From the NCBI RefSeq assembly GCF_000723165.1, contig NZ_HG322949.1:3690893-3754892 (forward strand): a stretch of DNA of 64,000 bases, in the 5' to 3' direction. Below are positions 52,222 through 60,964 of the stretch, piece after piece. The DNA is from Janthinobacterium agaricidamnosum NBRC 102515 = DSM 9628. GTDB taxonomy: Bacteria > Pseudomonadota > Gammaproteobacteria > Burkholderiales > Burkholderiaceae_D. Made by a program: the position numbers and the translations under genes. Within the stretch, counting starts at the first letter, position 1, and the number at the start of each line of letters is the position of its first letter. Below the pieces are notes generated by a model that saw only the letters and a list, made by a program, of their open reading frames with translations, ran no database searches and was not told the DNA's origin.

Positions 52222-54538
52222 TGGCAGCCACACGCCGCAATCGGGCTTCGAGGCGATCTTGCGCGGCAGCGGCCTGAGCGCCGCGCCGCAGGCCAACGGC
52301 AGCTTCCTGGTCCAGCGCGCCGCCGCGGCGCATGGCGCCAGCCCGCACACGGCAGTTGCCGCCACCGGCGCGCCGGTGTTGAGCGAAGTGGTGGTGGTCG
52401 GCGCGCGCACGCCGACCCGGATCACGGAAATCCCCAGCACCGCCTGGATCATCGCCAGCGAACAAATCACGGCCCAGGCGCGCGCCGGCGTACCGCTGAA
52501 GGAAATGCTGGGCAACCTGGTGCCGGGCCTCGACATCGGCCCGCAAGGCCGTACCGCCTTCGGCCAGAACCTGCGCGGCCGCAGCGCGCTGGTGATGATC
52601 GACGGCGTGTCGCTGAACGGTTCGCGCGCGCTGAGCCGCCAGTTCGACTCGATCGACCCGTTCAACATCGAGCGCATCGAAGTACTGTCCGGCGCCAGCG
52701 CGCTGTACGGCGGCAACGCCACCGGCGGCGTGATCAACATCGTCACCAGGCGCGCCGCATCCAGCCAGTTGGCCTTCACCAGCGAAGCCGGCCTGCGCAG
52801 CGGCTTGCGCAATGGCGACGACCTCGATTGGCATGTCGCGCAATCGCTTGCCGGCGGCAACCAACAAGTCTTCGGCCGGCTCGGCATCGTGTATGGCAAG
52901 ACCGGCGCCGCCTACGACGGCAACGGCAACGGCGTGATCCCGGACATCACCCAGACCGACCTGCAATACAACCAGTCGATCGACATCCTCGGCAACCTCG
53001 ACCTCCGACTGGCTCAAGGCCGGCACCTGAAACTGCTGGCGCAAGTCTATGATTCCGGCTACCGGCCGGGCAAGGCGCTGTACCTGGGCCGCAACCTGGG
53101 CGGCGCGATCCAGCTGAGCGCCGCGCCGGTCAATCCGGCGCTGCTCGACATCCGCGACGGCTTTTCGTCGGATATCAAGCCGCGCACCAAACGCCACATG
53201 TTCTCGGCCGACTACCATGCCGACCAGATCGCCGGCGGCCAGGACTTTTACCTGCAAGCCTACACGCGCAGCGAAAAACTGGACTTCTATCCCTTCCCCG
53301 GCATCGACAATTACGTCGCCGGCGGCGTTCCGGGACGCGCGCTGAACTACGCCGCGTCGCGCCAGAATACCGACACCTCGGGCTTGAAGGCGGTGTTCGC
53401 CAAGCAGTTCGACAAAGTGAAACTGACCTACGGCGTCGATTACGACCACGAGCAGTTCGAAGGCAAGCAGGTCTTGTTCGACACCGCCCAGGCGCTGCAA
53501 AGCGGCGGCCTGGTATTCAGGCAGAGCGCCCAATTGGGCCGCTACCCGGGCTTCAAGACCGACATTTACGCGCTGTACGGCCAGGCCGACTGGCGCATCG
53601 GCCAGACCCTGTCGCTGTCCGGCGGGGTGCGGCGCCAGCGCGCCGACATCGAGGTCGACGACTTTGTGCAAGCCGCGCAGCAGCGCCTGATCGCCGCCGG
53701 CATCGGCCGTTCGGCGCAAGCCATCCCGGGCGGGAAAAACAGCTACGAAGTCACCTTGTTCAATGCCGGCCTGCTGTACAAGCTGTCGCCGCAACAGCAG
53801 GCCTGGACCAATTACTCGGAAGGCTTTGAGCTGGCCGACCCGGCCAAATACTATGGCCAGGGCAACTACACGCTGGCTGGCGGCGCGACCGGCACCTGGA
53901 ATTTGCTGAACTCGATCAACGCCGGCGCTGCGCCGATGAGCGGCATCAAGACGCGCCAGCTGGAAGCCGGCTGGCGCCATCGCGGCGGCCCGCTGGCGCT
54001 GCAAACGGCGCTGTTCTACTCGAAGTCGGACAAGGCGATCGATGTCAACCGCAGCACCTTCGATATCACCCTGGTCGACCAGAAGGTGCGCAACATCGGC
54101 CTGGAAGGACAAGTGAACTACAGCGTCGACGAGCAGTGGGATACCGGCGCCAACTGGCTGGCCATCATCACCCAGCAGCAAGGCAACGGCGACTGGAACA
54201 AGCGCGACGTGACCGTCTCCAGCCCATCCAAGCTGACCTCGTATGTCGGCTGGAAGCAGGCGGCGCTGGCCTTGCGGCTGCAAGGCACGCAGGTGTTCGC
54301 GCTGGCGGATGCGTCCGGCAAGCGCCTCACCGGCTATGCGCTGTTCGACTTGCTGGGCGCCTACCGGCTGCCGAAGGGCACGCTGAGTTTCGGCATACAG
54401 AACTTGCTGAACCGCGACTACACGACGACCTGGGGCCAGCGCTCGAAAATCCTGTACGGCGGCCTGATCGCCGCGCAAGCGCTGGACTACAAGGGCCGCG
54501 GCCGCAGCTTCGGGGTGACTTACGCGCTGGATTATTGA
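51959..54538 (+). CDS. TonB-dependent siderophore receptor with STN signalling domain
   Basis: 859 residues. Signal peptide (PAAHAQ), an STN (secretin/TonB short) domain at about 45-115, a TonB box-like EVVVVGAR (about 140), the plug (about 155-270: RGRSALVMIDGVSL) and a 22-strand barrel ending in LDY. The STN domain matches the adjacent FecI/FecR pair: receptor occupancy is relayed to the sigma factor. The end region (DYKGRGRSFGVTYALDY) and WGQRSKILYGG resemble the aerobactin-type (IutA) clade, so a hydroxamate/citrate-hydroxamate siderophore is likely. An AGGA site precedes the ATG. Confidence 0.9.
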   Translation: MTPKNTLHPLRLAARLTLLCASGAAPFIMAPAAHAQTPAAATAASQRHAYHIAGGPLSAVLNTFAQQADTLLAFDPALAQGALSPGLNGSHTPQSGFEAILRGSGLSAAPQANGSFLVQRAAAAHGASPHTAVAATGAPVLSEVVVVGARTPTRITEIPSTAWIIASEQITAQARAGVPLKEMLGNLVPGLDIGPQGRTAFGQNLRGRSALVMIDGVSLNGSRALSRQFDSIDPFNIERIEVLSGASALYGGNATGGVINIVTRRAASSQLAFTSEAGLRSGLRNGDDLDWHVAQSLAGGNQQVFGRLGIVYGKTGAAYDGNGNGVIPDITQTDLQYNQSIDILGNLDLRLAQGRHLKLLAQVYDSGYRPGKALYLGRNLGGAIQLSAAPVNPALLDIRDGFSSDIKPRTKRHMFSADYHADQIAGGQDFYLQAYTRSEKLDFYPFPGIDNYVAGGVPGRALNYAASRQNTDTSGLKAVFAKQFDKVKLTYGVDYDHEQFEGKQVLFDTAQALQSGGLVFRQSAQLGRYPGFKTDIYALYGQADWRIGQTLSLSGGVRRQRADIEVDDFVQAAQQRLIAAGIGRSAQAIPGGKNSYEVTLFNAGLLYKLSPQQQAWTNYSEGFELADPAKYYGQGNYTLAGGATGTWNLLNSINAGAAPMSGIKTRQLEAGWRHRGGPLALQTALFYSKSDKAIDVNRSTFDITLVDQKVRNIGLEGQVNYSVDEQWDTGANWLAIITQQQGNGDWNKRDVTVSSPSKLTSYVGWKQAALALRLQGTQVFALADASGKRLTGYALFDLLGAYRLPKGTLSFGIQNLLNRDYTTTWGQRSKILYGGLIAAQALDYKGRGRSFGVTYALDY

Positions 54539-54588
54539 TGGCGAATTGACATTGCCGATTGCTAAAATGATGGCCAGGCACTACAATT

Positions 54589-54607
54589 GAGAATGATTGT
54601 TATTATC
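54589..54607. promoter_or_regulatory. Fur box upstream of the second receptor gene
   Basis: GAGAATGATTGTTATTATC matches the 19-bp Fur consensus at 15 positions. Confidence 0.75.
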
Positions 54608-54671
54608 ATTTAATGCCCAGCATCAGATGCATGCCGTTCACGGCGCTGCTTCGCCAAGCTCACTGAACGCC

Positions 54672-54830
54672 ATGTCCACCGCCCAACCATCGCTGCAATC
54701 GCTGCCCTTCCGCTACCACTGCCGCGCCCTGGATTCTTCCTTCGGCGGCAATGCCGGCGTGACCTTGCGTGGCGCTTTCCAGGCGATGGCCGTGCAGAGA
54801 GGAGGCGGCCCACGCACATCACCGGCATAA
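54672..54830 (+). CDS. Possible 52-residue leader peptide, unknown
   Basis: ATG 54672 to TAA 54830, between the Fur box and the receptor gene. No motif recognised and no clear ribosome site. It could be a regulatory leader, a degraded N-terminus of an older receptor, or chance. Confidence 0.25.
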   Translation: MSTAQPSLQSLPFRYHCRALDSSFGGNAGVTLRGAFQAMAVQRGGGPRTSPA

Positions 54831-54894
54831 GCAGGCCACGGCATCATCCTATCGCCTGGGCGCGGCAACGCGCCCAGCCTTCACCCCTTTGCAA

Positions 54895-57132
54895 ATGACA
54901 ACAACAAGCATGCATACCAGGACCAGCACTTTCACCACCTTCGACAAGAACACTCTCGCCCTCTCTCCACGGCGCAGCGCCATGGCCATCCACCTGACGC
55001 TGGCCGGCCTGCTCGCCGCCGGCAACGCCCAGGCGCAGGCCAATGACAGCACCAAGGAGCCGCAAACCATGGCGCCCATCGTCGTCACGGCCGGCGCCCA
55101 GGGGCCAACCGAGAACAGCGGCTCCTACACCAGCAGCGCCAGCACCGCCGCCACCGGCTTGAACCTGTCGCTGCGCGATACGCCGCAATCGGTGTCGCTG
55201 ATCACGCGCGAACGCCTCGACGACCAGGCCCTGCGCTCGGTGTTCGAGGTAGTCAATAGCGCGCCGGGCATCTCGGCCAAGGAACTCGACAGCGTGCGCG
55301 GCTCCTTTTCATCGCGCGGCTTCAACATCGACAAGCTGCAGATCGACGGCGTGCCCATGCCCGGCAACGACGCGGGCGAAGCCAAGGCCGACACGGCCAT
55401 CTATGATAGGGTTGAAATCGTGCGCGGCGCCACCGGCCTGATGAACGGCACCGGCAGCCCTTCGGCCTCGATCAACCTGATACGCAAGCATGCGGACAGC
55501 AAGACCTTCACCGGCTCGGCCAGCCTGGGCGCCGGTTCCTGGGGACGCCGCGACGGCGTGCTCGACCTGAGTTCGCCGTTGAACCACGACGCCTCCGTGC
55601 GCGGCCGCGTAGTGGTCAGCGCCGAAGAACACGATAGCTTCATCCGCCTGGAACGCGGCGGCAAGGCGCTGTTCTATGCCGTGCTCGACGCCGACGTGGA
55701 TGCGGCAACCCATGTGAGCGTGGGCGCCAGCGAGCAGCGCGACCGCCACCGTGGCAACCAGTGGTCCGGCCTGCCCCTCTTTTATGCGGACGGCGGCCTG
55801 ACCAACTGGGACCGCTCGGCCACCACCGCCGCCGACTGGAACCGCTGGGACACGCAGCAGCGCAGCGTTTTCGCAACACTGGAACACCGGCTGTCCAACG
55901 GCTGGAAATGGCAGGCGTCGGCCACGCGGCGCAGCAATACCGGCGACCAGTACCTCAACTGGATCAGCGGCAGCCCGGACCGGAACACGGGCCTGGGCCT
56001 GAATTCCTTCCTGATCGGCTATGGCGTCGATGAACACCAGACGGACGTCGGATTGACGGCCGTGGGTCCATTTACTTTGTTGGGACGCCAGCACGAACTG
56101 GCCATGGGCCTGCTGCATGGCGAGTACACCATGCGCTGGCTCCCGCGCGCAGCCAGTGTCACGCCGCCCATCGGCGACTTCCGCGCGTGGACCGGCGGCT
56201 ATCCCGAGCCCGCATGGGGACCGCAACAGGTGGGCAGCAGCACCCACACCACGCAGACCAGCGCCTATGGCGTAACGCGGCTGCAACTGACGCAAATGCT
56301 GAAACTGATCGCCGGCGCCCGCGTCAGCAACTGGCGCCGCGACGGCGACCAGGCGCTGTGGACCGACGTCGCCTACACGCAGCGCCACCAGGGCGTCGTC
56401 ACGCCGTATGCGGGTCTGATATGGGACCTGGGACCGCAAACGTCGCTGTACGCCAGCTATACCGACATTTTCGACCCACAGGATTACCGCGACCGGCGCG
56501 GCGTCTATGTCGATCCCTTGAAAGGCAAGAGCGCGGAAGCGGGCCTCAAGGGCGAACTGCTGGATGGCAAAGTCAATGCCGCCGTGGCCGTGTTCCATGT
56601 CAAACAGGATAATTTCGCCATCGCCGACGGCACCACCTTCGTGCCCAACACGCGCGAGCAAGCCTATATCACCATCGACGGCGCGACCACCAAGGGCTAT
56701 GAAACGGAAGTGAGCGGCGATCTGGCGCCAGGCTGGAACGCCAGCATCAGCTGGACGCAATTCACCACCAGGGACGCCAGCGGCAAGGATATCAACACCG
56801 TGCATCCGCACAAGCTGCTCAAGCTGTACACCAAATACCGCCTGCCCGGTACCTGGCAAAAACTGGCCATCGGCGGCGGCCTCAACTGGGAAGGCCGCAG
56901 CTACACCAGCGTCATCAATCCCGCCAGCGGCAATCCTGTCGACGTCGGCCAGGACGCCTACGCCGTCGCCAGCCTGATGGCCCGCTACGACATCAGCCGC
57001 CAGCTGTCGCTGCAGGTGAATGTGAATAACCTGTTCGACAAGCGCTATTACGCCAACCAGCTCGATGTATTCAACAACATCACGTTCGGGGCGCCGAGGA
57101 ATGTACTGGCGACGCTGAGGTATACGTTCTGA
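54895..57132 (+). CDS. TonB-dependent siderophore receptor (no STN domain)
   Basis: About 745 residues from the ATG at 54895 (another at 54910; neither has a strong ribosome site). The signal region ends AAGNAQAQA. A TonB box-like PIVVTAG (about 60), a plug with DTPQSVSLITRERLDDQ (ferrichrome/pyoverdine-type receptor motif) and FSSRGFNIDKLQIDGVP, and a barrel ending NITFGAPRNVLATLRYTF with the terminal Phe required for outer-membrane insertion. It lacks the STN domain of the neighbour, so it does not signal to FecR. The Fur box at 54589 suggests iron control. Siderophore not determined. Confidence 0.88.
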   Translation: MTTTSMHTRTSTFTTFDKNTLALSPRRSAMAIHLTLAGLLAAGNAQAQANDSTKEPQTMAPIVVTAGAQGPTENSGSYTSSASTAATGLNLSLRDTPQSVSLITRERLDDQALRSVFEVVNSAPGISAKELDSVRGSFSSRGFNIDKLQIDGVPMPGNDAGEAKADTAIYDRVEIVRGATGLMNGTGSPSASINLIRKHADSKTFTGSASLGAGSWGRRDGVLDLSSPLNHDASVRGRVVVSAEEHDSFIRLERGGKALFYAVLDADVDAATHVSVGASEQRDRHRGNQWSGLPLFYADGGLTNWDRSATTAADWNRWDTQQRSVFATLEHRLSNGWKWQASATRRSNTGDQYLNWISGSPDRNTGLGLNSFLIGYGVDEHQTDVGLTAVGPFTLLGRQHELAMGLLHGEYTMRWLPRAASVTPPIGDFRAWTGGYPEPAWGPQQVGSSTHTTQTSAYGVTRLQLTQMLKLIAGARVSNWRRDGDQALWTDVAYTQRHQGVVTPYAGLIWDLGPQTSLYASYTDIFDPQDYRDRRGVYVDPLKGKSAEAGLKGELLDGKVNAAVAVFHVKQDNFAIADGTTFVPNTREQAYITIDGATTKGYETEVSGDLAPGWNASISWTQFTTRDASGKDINTVHPHKLLKLYTKYRLPGTWQKLAIGGGLNWEGRSYTSVINPASGNPVDVGQDAYAVASLMARYDISRQLSLQVNVNNLFDKRYYANQLDVFNNITFGAPRNVLATLRYTF

Positions 57133-57154
57133 CGGTCAGCGGCAGGGCATGACG

Positions 57155-57190
57155 GGGAGAGGCAGCGAGGTGTTGTAGCCACCTCTCCCG
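57155..57190 (+). terminator. Terminator of the second receptor gene
   Basis: An eight-pair stem GGGAGAGG/CCTCTCCC with a 19-base loop, followed by GTTTAC. Moderate strength, 22 bp past the stop. Confidence 0.5.
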
Positions 57191-57482
57191 TTTACATCTT
57201 GGGCGCACCAAATAGTAGCCGGCCAACAATCCTGCACAACGGCCATGCTGAGCGCCATAGTTAGCTATGGTTAATGCCGTCGGATTTATCTTTTCAAGTC
57301 ACGCCACGAGTACAGTCCAACTTTTTCAGCTGGCGCAATTCCACAGGGCAATATCAGATTATGTTCGGGGAAGCAGCAAGTTATATGACTACCAGCGCCC
57401 AAGAGACATGGATATTTCACAGGTCACAAATAACTGCGCACCATCCAATCTCGCGGCCGCCTCAGAACCCGCACTGGAATGC

Positions 57483-57513
57483 AAAAAGCCCAACCGTAAA
57501 GGCTGGGCTTTTT
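57483..57513 (-). terminator. Terminator of tRNA-Asn copy 2
   Basis: AAAAAGCCCA/TGGGCTTTTT arms, 17 bp downstream of the tRNA on the minus strand. It works in both directions. Confidence 0.8.
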
Positions 57514-57529
57514 GATGCTGCTGATGTTC

Positions 57530-57605
57530 TGGCTCCCCGACCTGGACTCGAACCAGGGACCTGCGGATTAACAGTCCGTCGCTCTACCGACTGAGCTATC
57601 AGGGA
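57530..57605 (-). tRNA. tRNA-Asn (GTT), copy 2
   Basis: 76 nt with the same sequence as the copy at 40707, including encoded CCA. Its 5' flank and promoter also match copy 1 almost base for base. Confidence 0.97.
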
Positions 57606-57616
57606 AAAGAGGCCGC

Positions 57617-57645
57617 ATTATATACGGCGTTTTTTAGATTGTCCA
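57617..57645 (-). promoter_or_regulatory. sigma-70 promoter of tRNA-Asn copy 2
   Basis: -35 TGGACA, 17-bp spacer, -10 TATAAT, discriminator GCGGCCTC, read on the minus strand. Confidence 0.85.
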
Positions 57646-57736
57646 GCAAGAGTGGCGGGCAAAATATTCATGGTCCCGCCGCATCCGCTGCACCACTACC
57701 TGCGAGGCTGCTCAAGCAGCGTTTGGGCGCATAGCG

Positions 57737-58060
57737 TCACACCGGCGCCTGCGGCGTGTAATCGAACACCAGCACCCTGGCCAGCCACGGCTTGAGCAAA
57801 TCGGTAAAGCGCAAATGCGCCGGATCGGACAGGTAGCTGTCGCGCTGGCACGCATTGTCGAACACCAGCGTGAAGCAATGGGTATAGCCGTCATCCAGGC
57901 CTTCCGGGCTGACGTTTTCGCCATATTCGAAATGGCGCACCTGCGGGATGAGCTCCTTCAGGCGCGCGAATTCGCGCACCAGTTCGGCGCCCTGCCGCTC
58001 CGGCATCTCTTCGTGAAACGCGCATAGCACGACGTGCCGCAAACCTGCTGGAATTATCAT
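57737..58060 (-). CDS. Dabb-domain (stress-responsive alpha-beta barrel) protein
   Basis: 107 residues. The Dabb signature is visible: LRHVVLCAFHEEM at the start, FEYGENVSPEGLDDGYTHCFTLVFDNACQRDSYLSDPAH in the middle. Dabb proteins are dimeric ferredoxin-like folds of mostly unknown role. The start is 3 nt after the glycerate-kinase stop, so the two genes form an operon. No catalytic residues assigned. Confidence 0.85.
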   Translation of the reverse strand: MIIPAGLRHVVLCAFHEEMPERQGAELVREFARLKELIPQVRHFEYGENVSPEGLDDGYTHCFTLVFDNACQRDSYLSDPAHLRFTDLLKPWLARVLVFDYTPQAPV

Positions 58061-58063
58061 GGT

Positions 58064-59335
58064 TTATATCCTGTCCTGTTTTGGTTCGATCAGCATAGCG
58101 CGAAAATCGTTGACGTTGGTGTGCGTGGGTCCGCACGCCACCAGATCGCCCAATGCCGCGAAGGCGCGGTAGGCGTCGTGCCGCTCCAAGGCGCCGCGCA
58201 TGTCGACGCCCTGCCGGCGGGCGCGGGCCGCGCTATCGTCCAGCCACAGCGCGCCGGCATTGTCTTCGCTGCCATCGACGCCGTCGGTGTCGCAGGCGAT
58301 CGCGTGGATGCCGGGCGCGCCGCGCAAGGCCAGGCCCAGCGCCAGCAGGAACTCGGTATTGCGCCCGCCGCGTCCCGGTGTGACAGCGCCAAAACTGACC
58401 TTGGTTTCGCCGCCCGACAAGATCACCGCCGGCCCGGCCAGCGGCTGGCCGTAACGCTGCGCCGACAAGGCGATCCCGGCGTGCATTTGCGCCACTTCGC
58501 GCGCCTCGCCCTCGATGCAGTCGCCCAGTATCAGCGGCGCGTAGCCCAGCTCGGCGGCGCGCCGCGCGGCCGCCTGCAGGCTTTGCATCGGCGTGGCGAT
58601 CAACTCGGTGCGGCAATGGGAAAAGTCGCCGCCCAGCGGCACGGCGACCTGCAAGGCTTTCCGCACATGTGCAGGCAAGTTGACGCCCAGGCGCTCGACA
58701 ATCGCCAGCGCGGCATCGTCATGATCGGCACAGGATGGCGGCACCGTCGGCCCGGACGCGACCAGCGCCGGATCGTCGCCCGGCACGTCGGAAATCACCA
58801 GCGTCAGCACTTGCGCCGGCCATGCGGCGGCGGCCAGGCGGCCGCCCTTGACCAGCGACAGCGCCTGGCGCACGCGGTTCAATTCGCGGATCGTGGCGCC
58901 GGCCTGGAACATGTCGCGCGTCAGTTGCTGCTTGTCGGCCAGGCTGATGCCGGCCACCGGCTCGACCAGCAAGGCCGAGCCGCCGCCGGAAATCAGGCTG
59001 ATCACCAGGTCGTCGGCGCTCAGGCCAGCCAGCGCCGCGTGCATCGCCCGGGCGGCGGCGATACCGTTTTGATCGGGAACAGGATGGGCCGCTTCCAGCA
59101 CGCGCACCTGCCGGCACGGCACCGCGTGGCCGTAGCGCGTGACCACCACGCCTTCCAGCGGGCCGGGCCAGAGCGCTTCCAGTTGCGCGGCCATTTCGGC
59201 GGCGGCCTTGCCGGCGCCGATCACCACGGTCTTGCCGCGCGGCGGCGGCGGCAGGAATGGCGGCAGCCGCCTGGCCGGCTGCGCGGCGGCGACGGCGACC
59301 TGGAACAGGTCCAGCAAGATGGCGCGAGGAGTCAT
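58064..59335 (-). CDS. Glycerate 2-kinase (MOFRL family)
   Basis: 423 residues from the ATG at 59335. It has the DUF4147/MOFRL two-domain layout: KTVVIGAGKAAAEMAAQLE near the start, ISLISGGGSALLVEP (about 105), ISDVPGDDPALVASGPT (about 185) and ILSGGETKVSF with GRGGRNTEFLLALGL (about 315-335). It phosphorylates D-glycerate to 2-phosphoglycerate in glyoxylate, tartrate or serine catabolism. It shares an operon with a Dabb protein, so its exact pathway is open. Confidence 0.9.
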   Translation of the reverse strand: MTPRAILLDLFQVAVAAAQPARRLPPFLPPPPRGKTVVIGAGKAAAEMAAQLEALWPGPLEGVVVTRYGHAVPCRQVRVLEAAHPVPDQNGIAAARAMHAALAGLSADDLVISLISGGGSALLVEPVAGISLADKQQLTRDMFQAGATIRELNRVRQALSLVKGGRLAAAAWPAQVLTLVISDVPGDDPALVASGPTVPPSCADHDDAALAIVERLGVNLPAHVRKALQVAVPLGGDFSHCRTELIATPMQSLQAAARRAAELGYAPLILGDCIEGEAREVAQMHAGIALSAQRYGQPLAGPAVILSGGETKVSFGAVTPGRGGRNTEFLLALGLALRGAPGIHAIACDTDGVDGSEDNAGALWLDDSAARARRQGVDMRGALERHDAYRAFAALGDLVACGPTHTNVNDFRAMLIEPKQDRI

Positions 59336-59410
59336 GGAGTCTGGTGAATGGCGAATGAACAACGCTCATTCTGCCATGAATGAGCAACTGTTTTCTCGCG
59401 CACAAACCAA

Positions 59411-59434
59411 AAAAGACCACGTTTTTCAACGTGG
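59411..59434 (-). terminator. Terminator of tRNA-Asn copy 3
   Basis: CCACGTT/AACGTGG stem and a TTTTTT run on the minus strand, 13 bp downstream of the tRNA. Confidence 0.85.
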
Positions 59435-59446
59435 CCTTTTGAATTC

Positions 59447-59522
59447 TGGCTCCCCGACCTGGACTCGAACCAGGGACCTGCGGATTAACAGTCCGTCGCT
59501 CTACCGACTGAGCTATCAGGGA
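59447..59522 (-). tRNA. tRNA-Asn (GTT), copy 3
   Basis: 76 nt identical to copies 1 and 2. Its 5' flank keeps only the first few bases (GAGGC) in common with the others, and its promoter has a different -35. Confidence 0.97.
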
Positions 59523-59533
59523 AAAGAGGCAAT

Positions 59534-59562
59534 ATTATATACTTCTTATCGCGCTTCAGCAA
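59534..59562 (-). promoter_or_regulatory. sigma-70 promoter of tRNA-Asn copy 3
   Basis: -35 TTGCTG, 17-bp spacer, -10 TATAAT on the minus strand. Confidence 0.75.
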
Positions 59563-59636
59563 GCTTTCTGCATCGACTGAAGTATTTCATATTACCTTCC
59601 GGAAAGTTTTTTCAAGCGATCCGGAGAACAAAGATA

Positions 59637-60851
59637 TTAAAGGACTTTGGCGATTGCGTCAATAACGATATCGATATTGCGCGAATTTAATGCTGCCACG
59701 CAAATACGACCGGTATCGAGCGCATAGATCGATTCCGCGCGCAGCGCTTCCACCTGGGTCTTGGTCAAGCCGGAATACGAGAACATGCCGACTTGCTGGC
59801 TGACGAAGGCGAAATCGTGGGCTGGCGCTTTTTCCTTCAGCTTGCGCACGAAGTCGACGCGCATTTCGCGGATGCGCACGCGCATGCCGGCCAGCTCGTC
59901 TTCCCACAGCTGGCGCAGTTCAGGGCTGGCCAGCACCGTGGCGACGATCTTGCCGCCCTGGGTAGGCGGATTCGAGTAGTTGGTGCGCACCACGCGTTTC
60001 AGTTGCGACAGTACCCGGGCAGCCTCTTCGGCGCTGGACGCCATCACGCTCAGCGCGCCGACGCGCTCGCCGTACAGCGAGAACGATTTCGAGAACGAGT
60101 TCGACACCAGCAGCGGGCCGCCGGCGGCCGCGAAACGGCGCACCACCGCGCCATCTTCCGAAATGCCGGCGCCAAAACCCTGGTAAGCCATGTCGAGGAA
60201 CGGAATCAGGCCGCCGTTGGTCACGGTGGCGATCACTTCGGCCCATTGCGCGGACGTCAGGTCGGCGCCGGTCGGATTGTGGCAGCAGGCGTGCAGCACC
60301 ACGATCGAACCGCGCGGCATCGCGTTCAGGTCGGCCAGCATGCCGTCGAAATTGACGCCGTGGGTGGCGTCATCGTAGTAGGCGTAGTTATTGACGACAA
60401 AACCGGCGCTCTCAAACAGCGCGCGGTGATTTTCCCAGCTCGGGTCGCTGATATACACTTGCGCGCCCGGCGCGAAGCGCTGCAGGAAGTCGGCGCCGAT
60501 TTTCAGCGCGCCGGTGCCGCCCAGCGATTGCACGGTGACCGCGCGGCGCTCTTGAATCACGGCGCTGTCGGCCCCAAATACCAGTTCTTGCACCGCCTTG
60601 TCGTACGCGGCCAGGCCGTCGATCGGCAGGTAGGTGCGCGGCGCGGCTTGCTCGATCAGGATCGCTTCGGCTTTGCGTACGCACGATAACAGCGGCACCT
60701 TGCCATTGTCGTCATAATACACACCAACGCCCAGATTGATTTTCGCAGGATTTTGGTCCGCGTTGAAGGCTTCGGTAATTCCCAGGATAGGGTCGCGGGG
60801 AGCCATGTCGATGGCGCTGAACAGGCTGGCAGGAACAAGAGGGTTCGTCAT
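59637..60851 (-). CDS. tyrB: Aromatic-amino-acid / aspartate aminotransferase
   Basis: 404 residues of class I aminotransferase. SNSFSKSFSLYGERVG (about 255-270) contains the pyridoxal-phosphate lysine. ACCHNPTG (about 190), LDMAYQGFGAG (about 218) and the C-terminal arginine in DTGRICVAALN complete the active site. It catalyses 2-oxoglutarate-linked transamination of tyrosine, phenylalanine and aspartate; aromatic preference is inferred from the family, not read directly. Divergent from uvrB. Confidence 0.9.
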   Translation of the reverse strand: MTNPLVPASLFSAIDMAPRDPILGITEAFNADQNPAKINLGVGVYYDDNGKVPLLSCVRKAEAILIEQAAPRTYLPIDGLAAYDKAVQELVFGADSAVIQERRAVTVQSLGGTGALKIGADFLQRFAPGAQVYISDPSWENHRALFESAGFVVNNYAYYDDATHGVNFDGMLADLNAMPRGSIVVLHACCHNPTGADLTSAQWAEVIATVTNGGLIPFLDMAYQGFGAGISEDGAVVRRFAAAGGPLLVSNSFSKSFSLYGERVGALSVMASSAEEAARVLSQLKRVVRTNYSNPPTQGGKIVATVLASPELRQLWEDELAGMRVRIREMRVDFVRKLKEKAPAHDFAFVSQQVGMFSYSGLTKTQVEALRAESIYALDTGRICVAALNSRNIDIVIDAIAKVL

Positions 60852-60964
60852 GATAAGATTGAATTCGATTGAAGGCAGGTTCGCAGCGGAATTGCCGATA
60901 GCGCCCCTCCATTACCGTTCCAGGGCCGCTAGCAGCACCCTATTTTAACAAAGGTCTGATTCGT

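Larger units (their letters stand above)
54540..54894. other. Gap before the second siderophore receptor
   Basis: Holds a Fur box (54589-54607) and a 52-codon frame (54672-54830) with no recognised family. It is likely the promoter and leader of the receptor at 54895. Confidence 0.5.
57133..57529. other. Gap between receptor gene and tRNA-Asn copy 2
   Basis: Contains a GGGAGAGG/CCTCTCCC hairpin terminator (57155-57190) and the tRNA terminator (57483-57513). Frames seen here end inside the terminator and have no coding features. Confidence 0.55.

Noticed and set aside
51986..54478. An 830-codon frame antisense to the STN receptor gene
   Set aside because: Shadow of a high-GC gene; no recognisable motif, whereas the sense frame has signal peptide, plug and barrel.
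55309..56859. A 516-codon frame antisense to the second receptor
   Set aside because: Same reason: composition bias only, no start signal.
57267..57594. Two overlapping frames before tRNA-Asn copy 2
   Set aside because: They end inside the tRNA terminator or tRNA itself and have no coding features.
60852..60964. A LexA box before uvrB, as in E. coli
   Set aside because: No CTGT-N8-ACAG sequence is present in the intergenic region.
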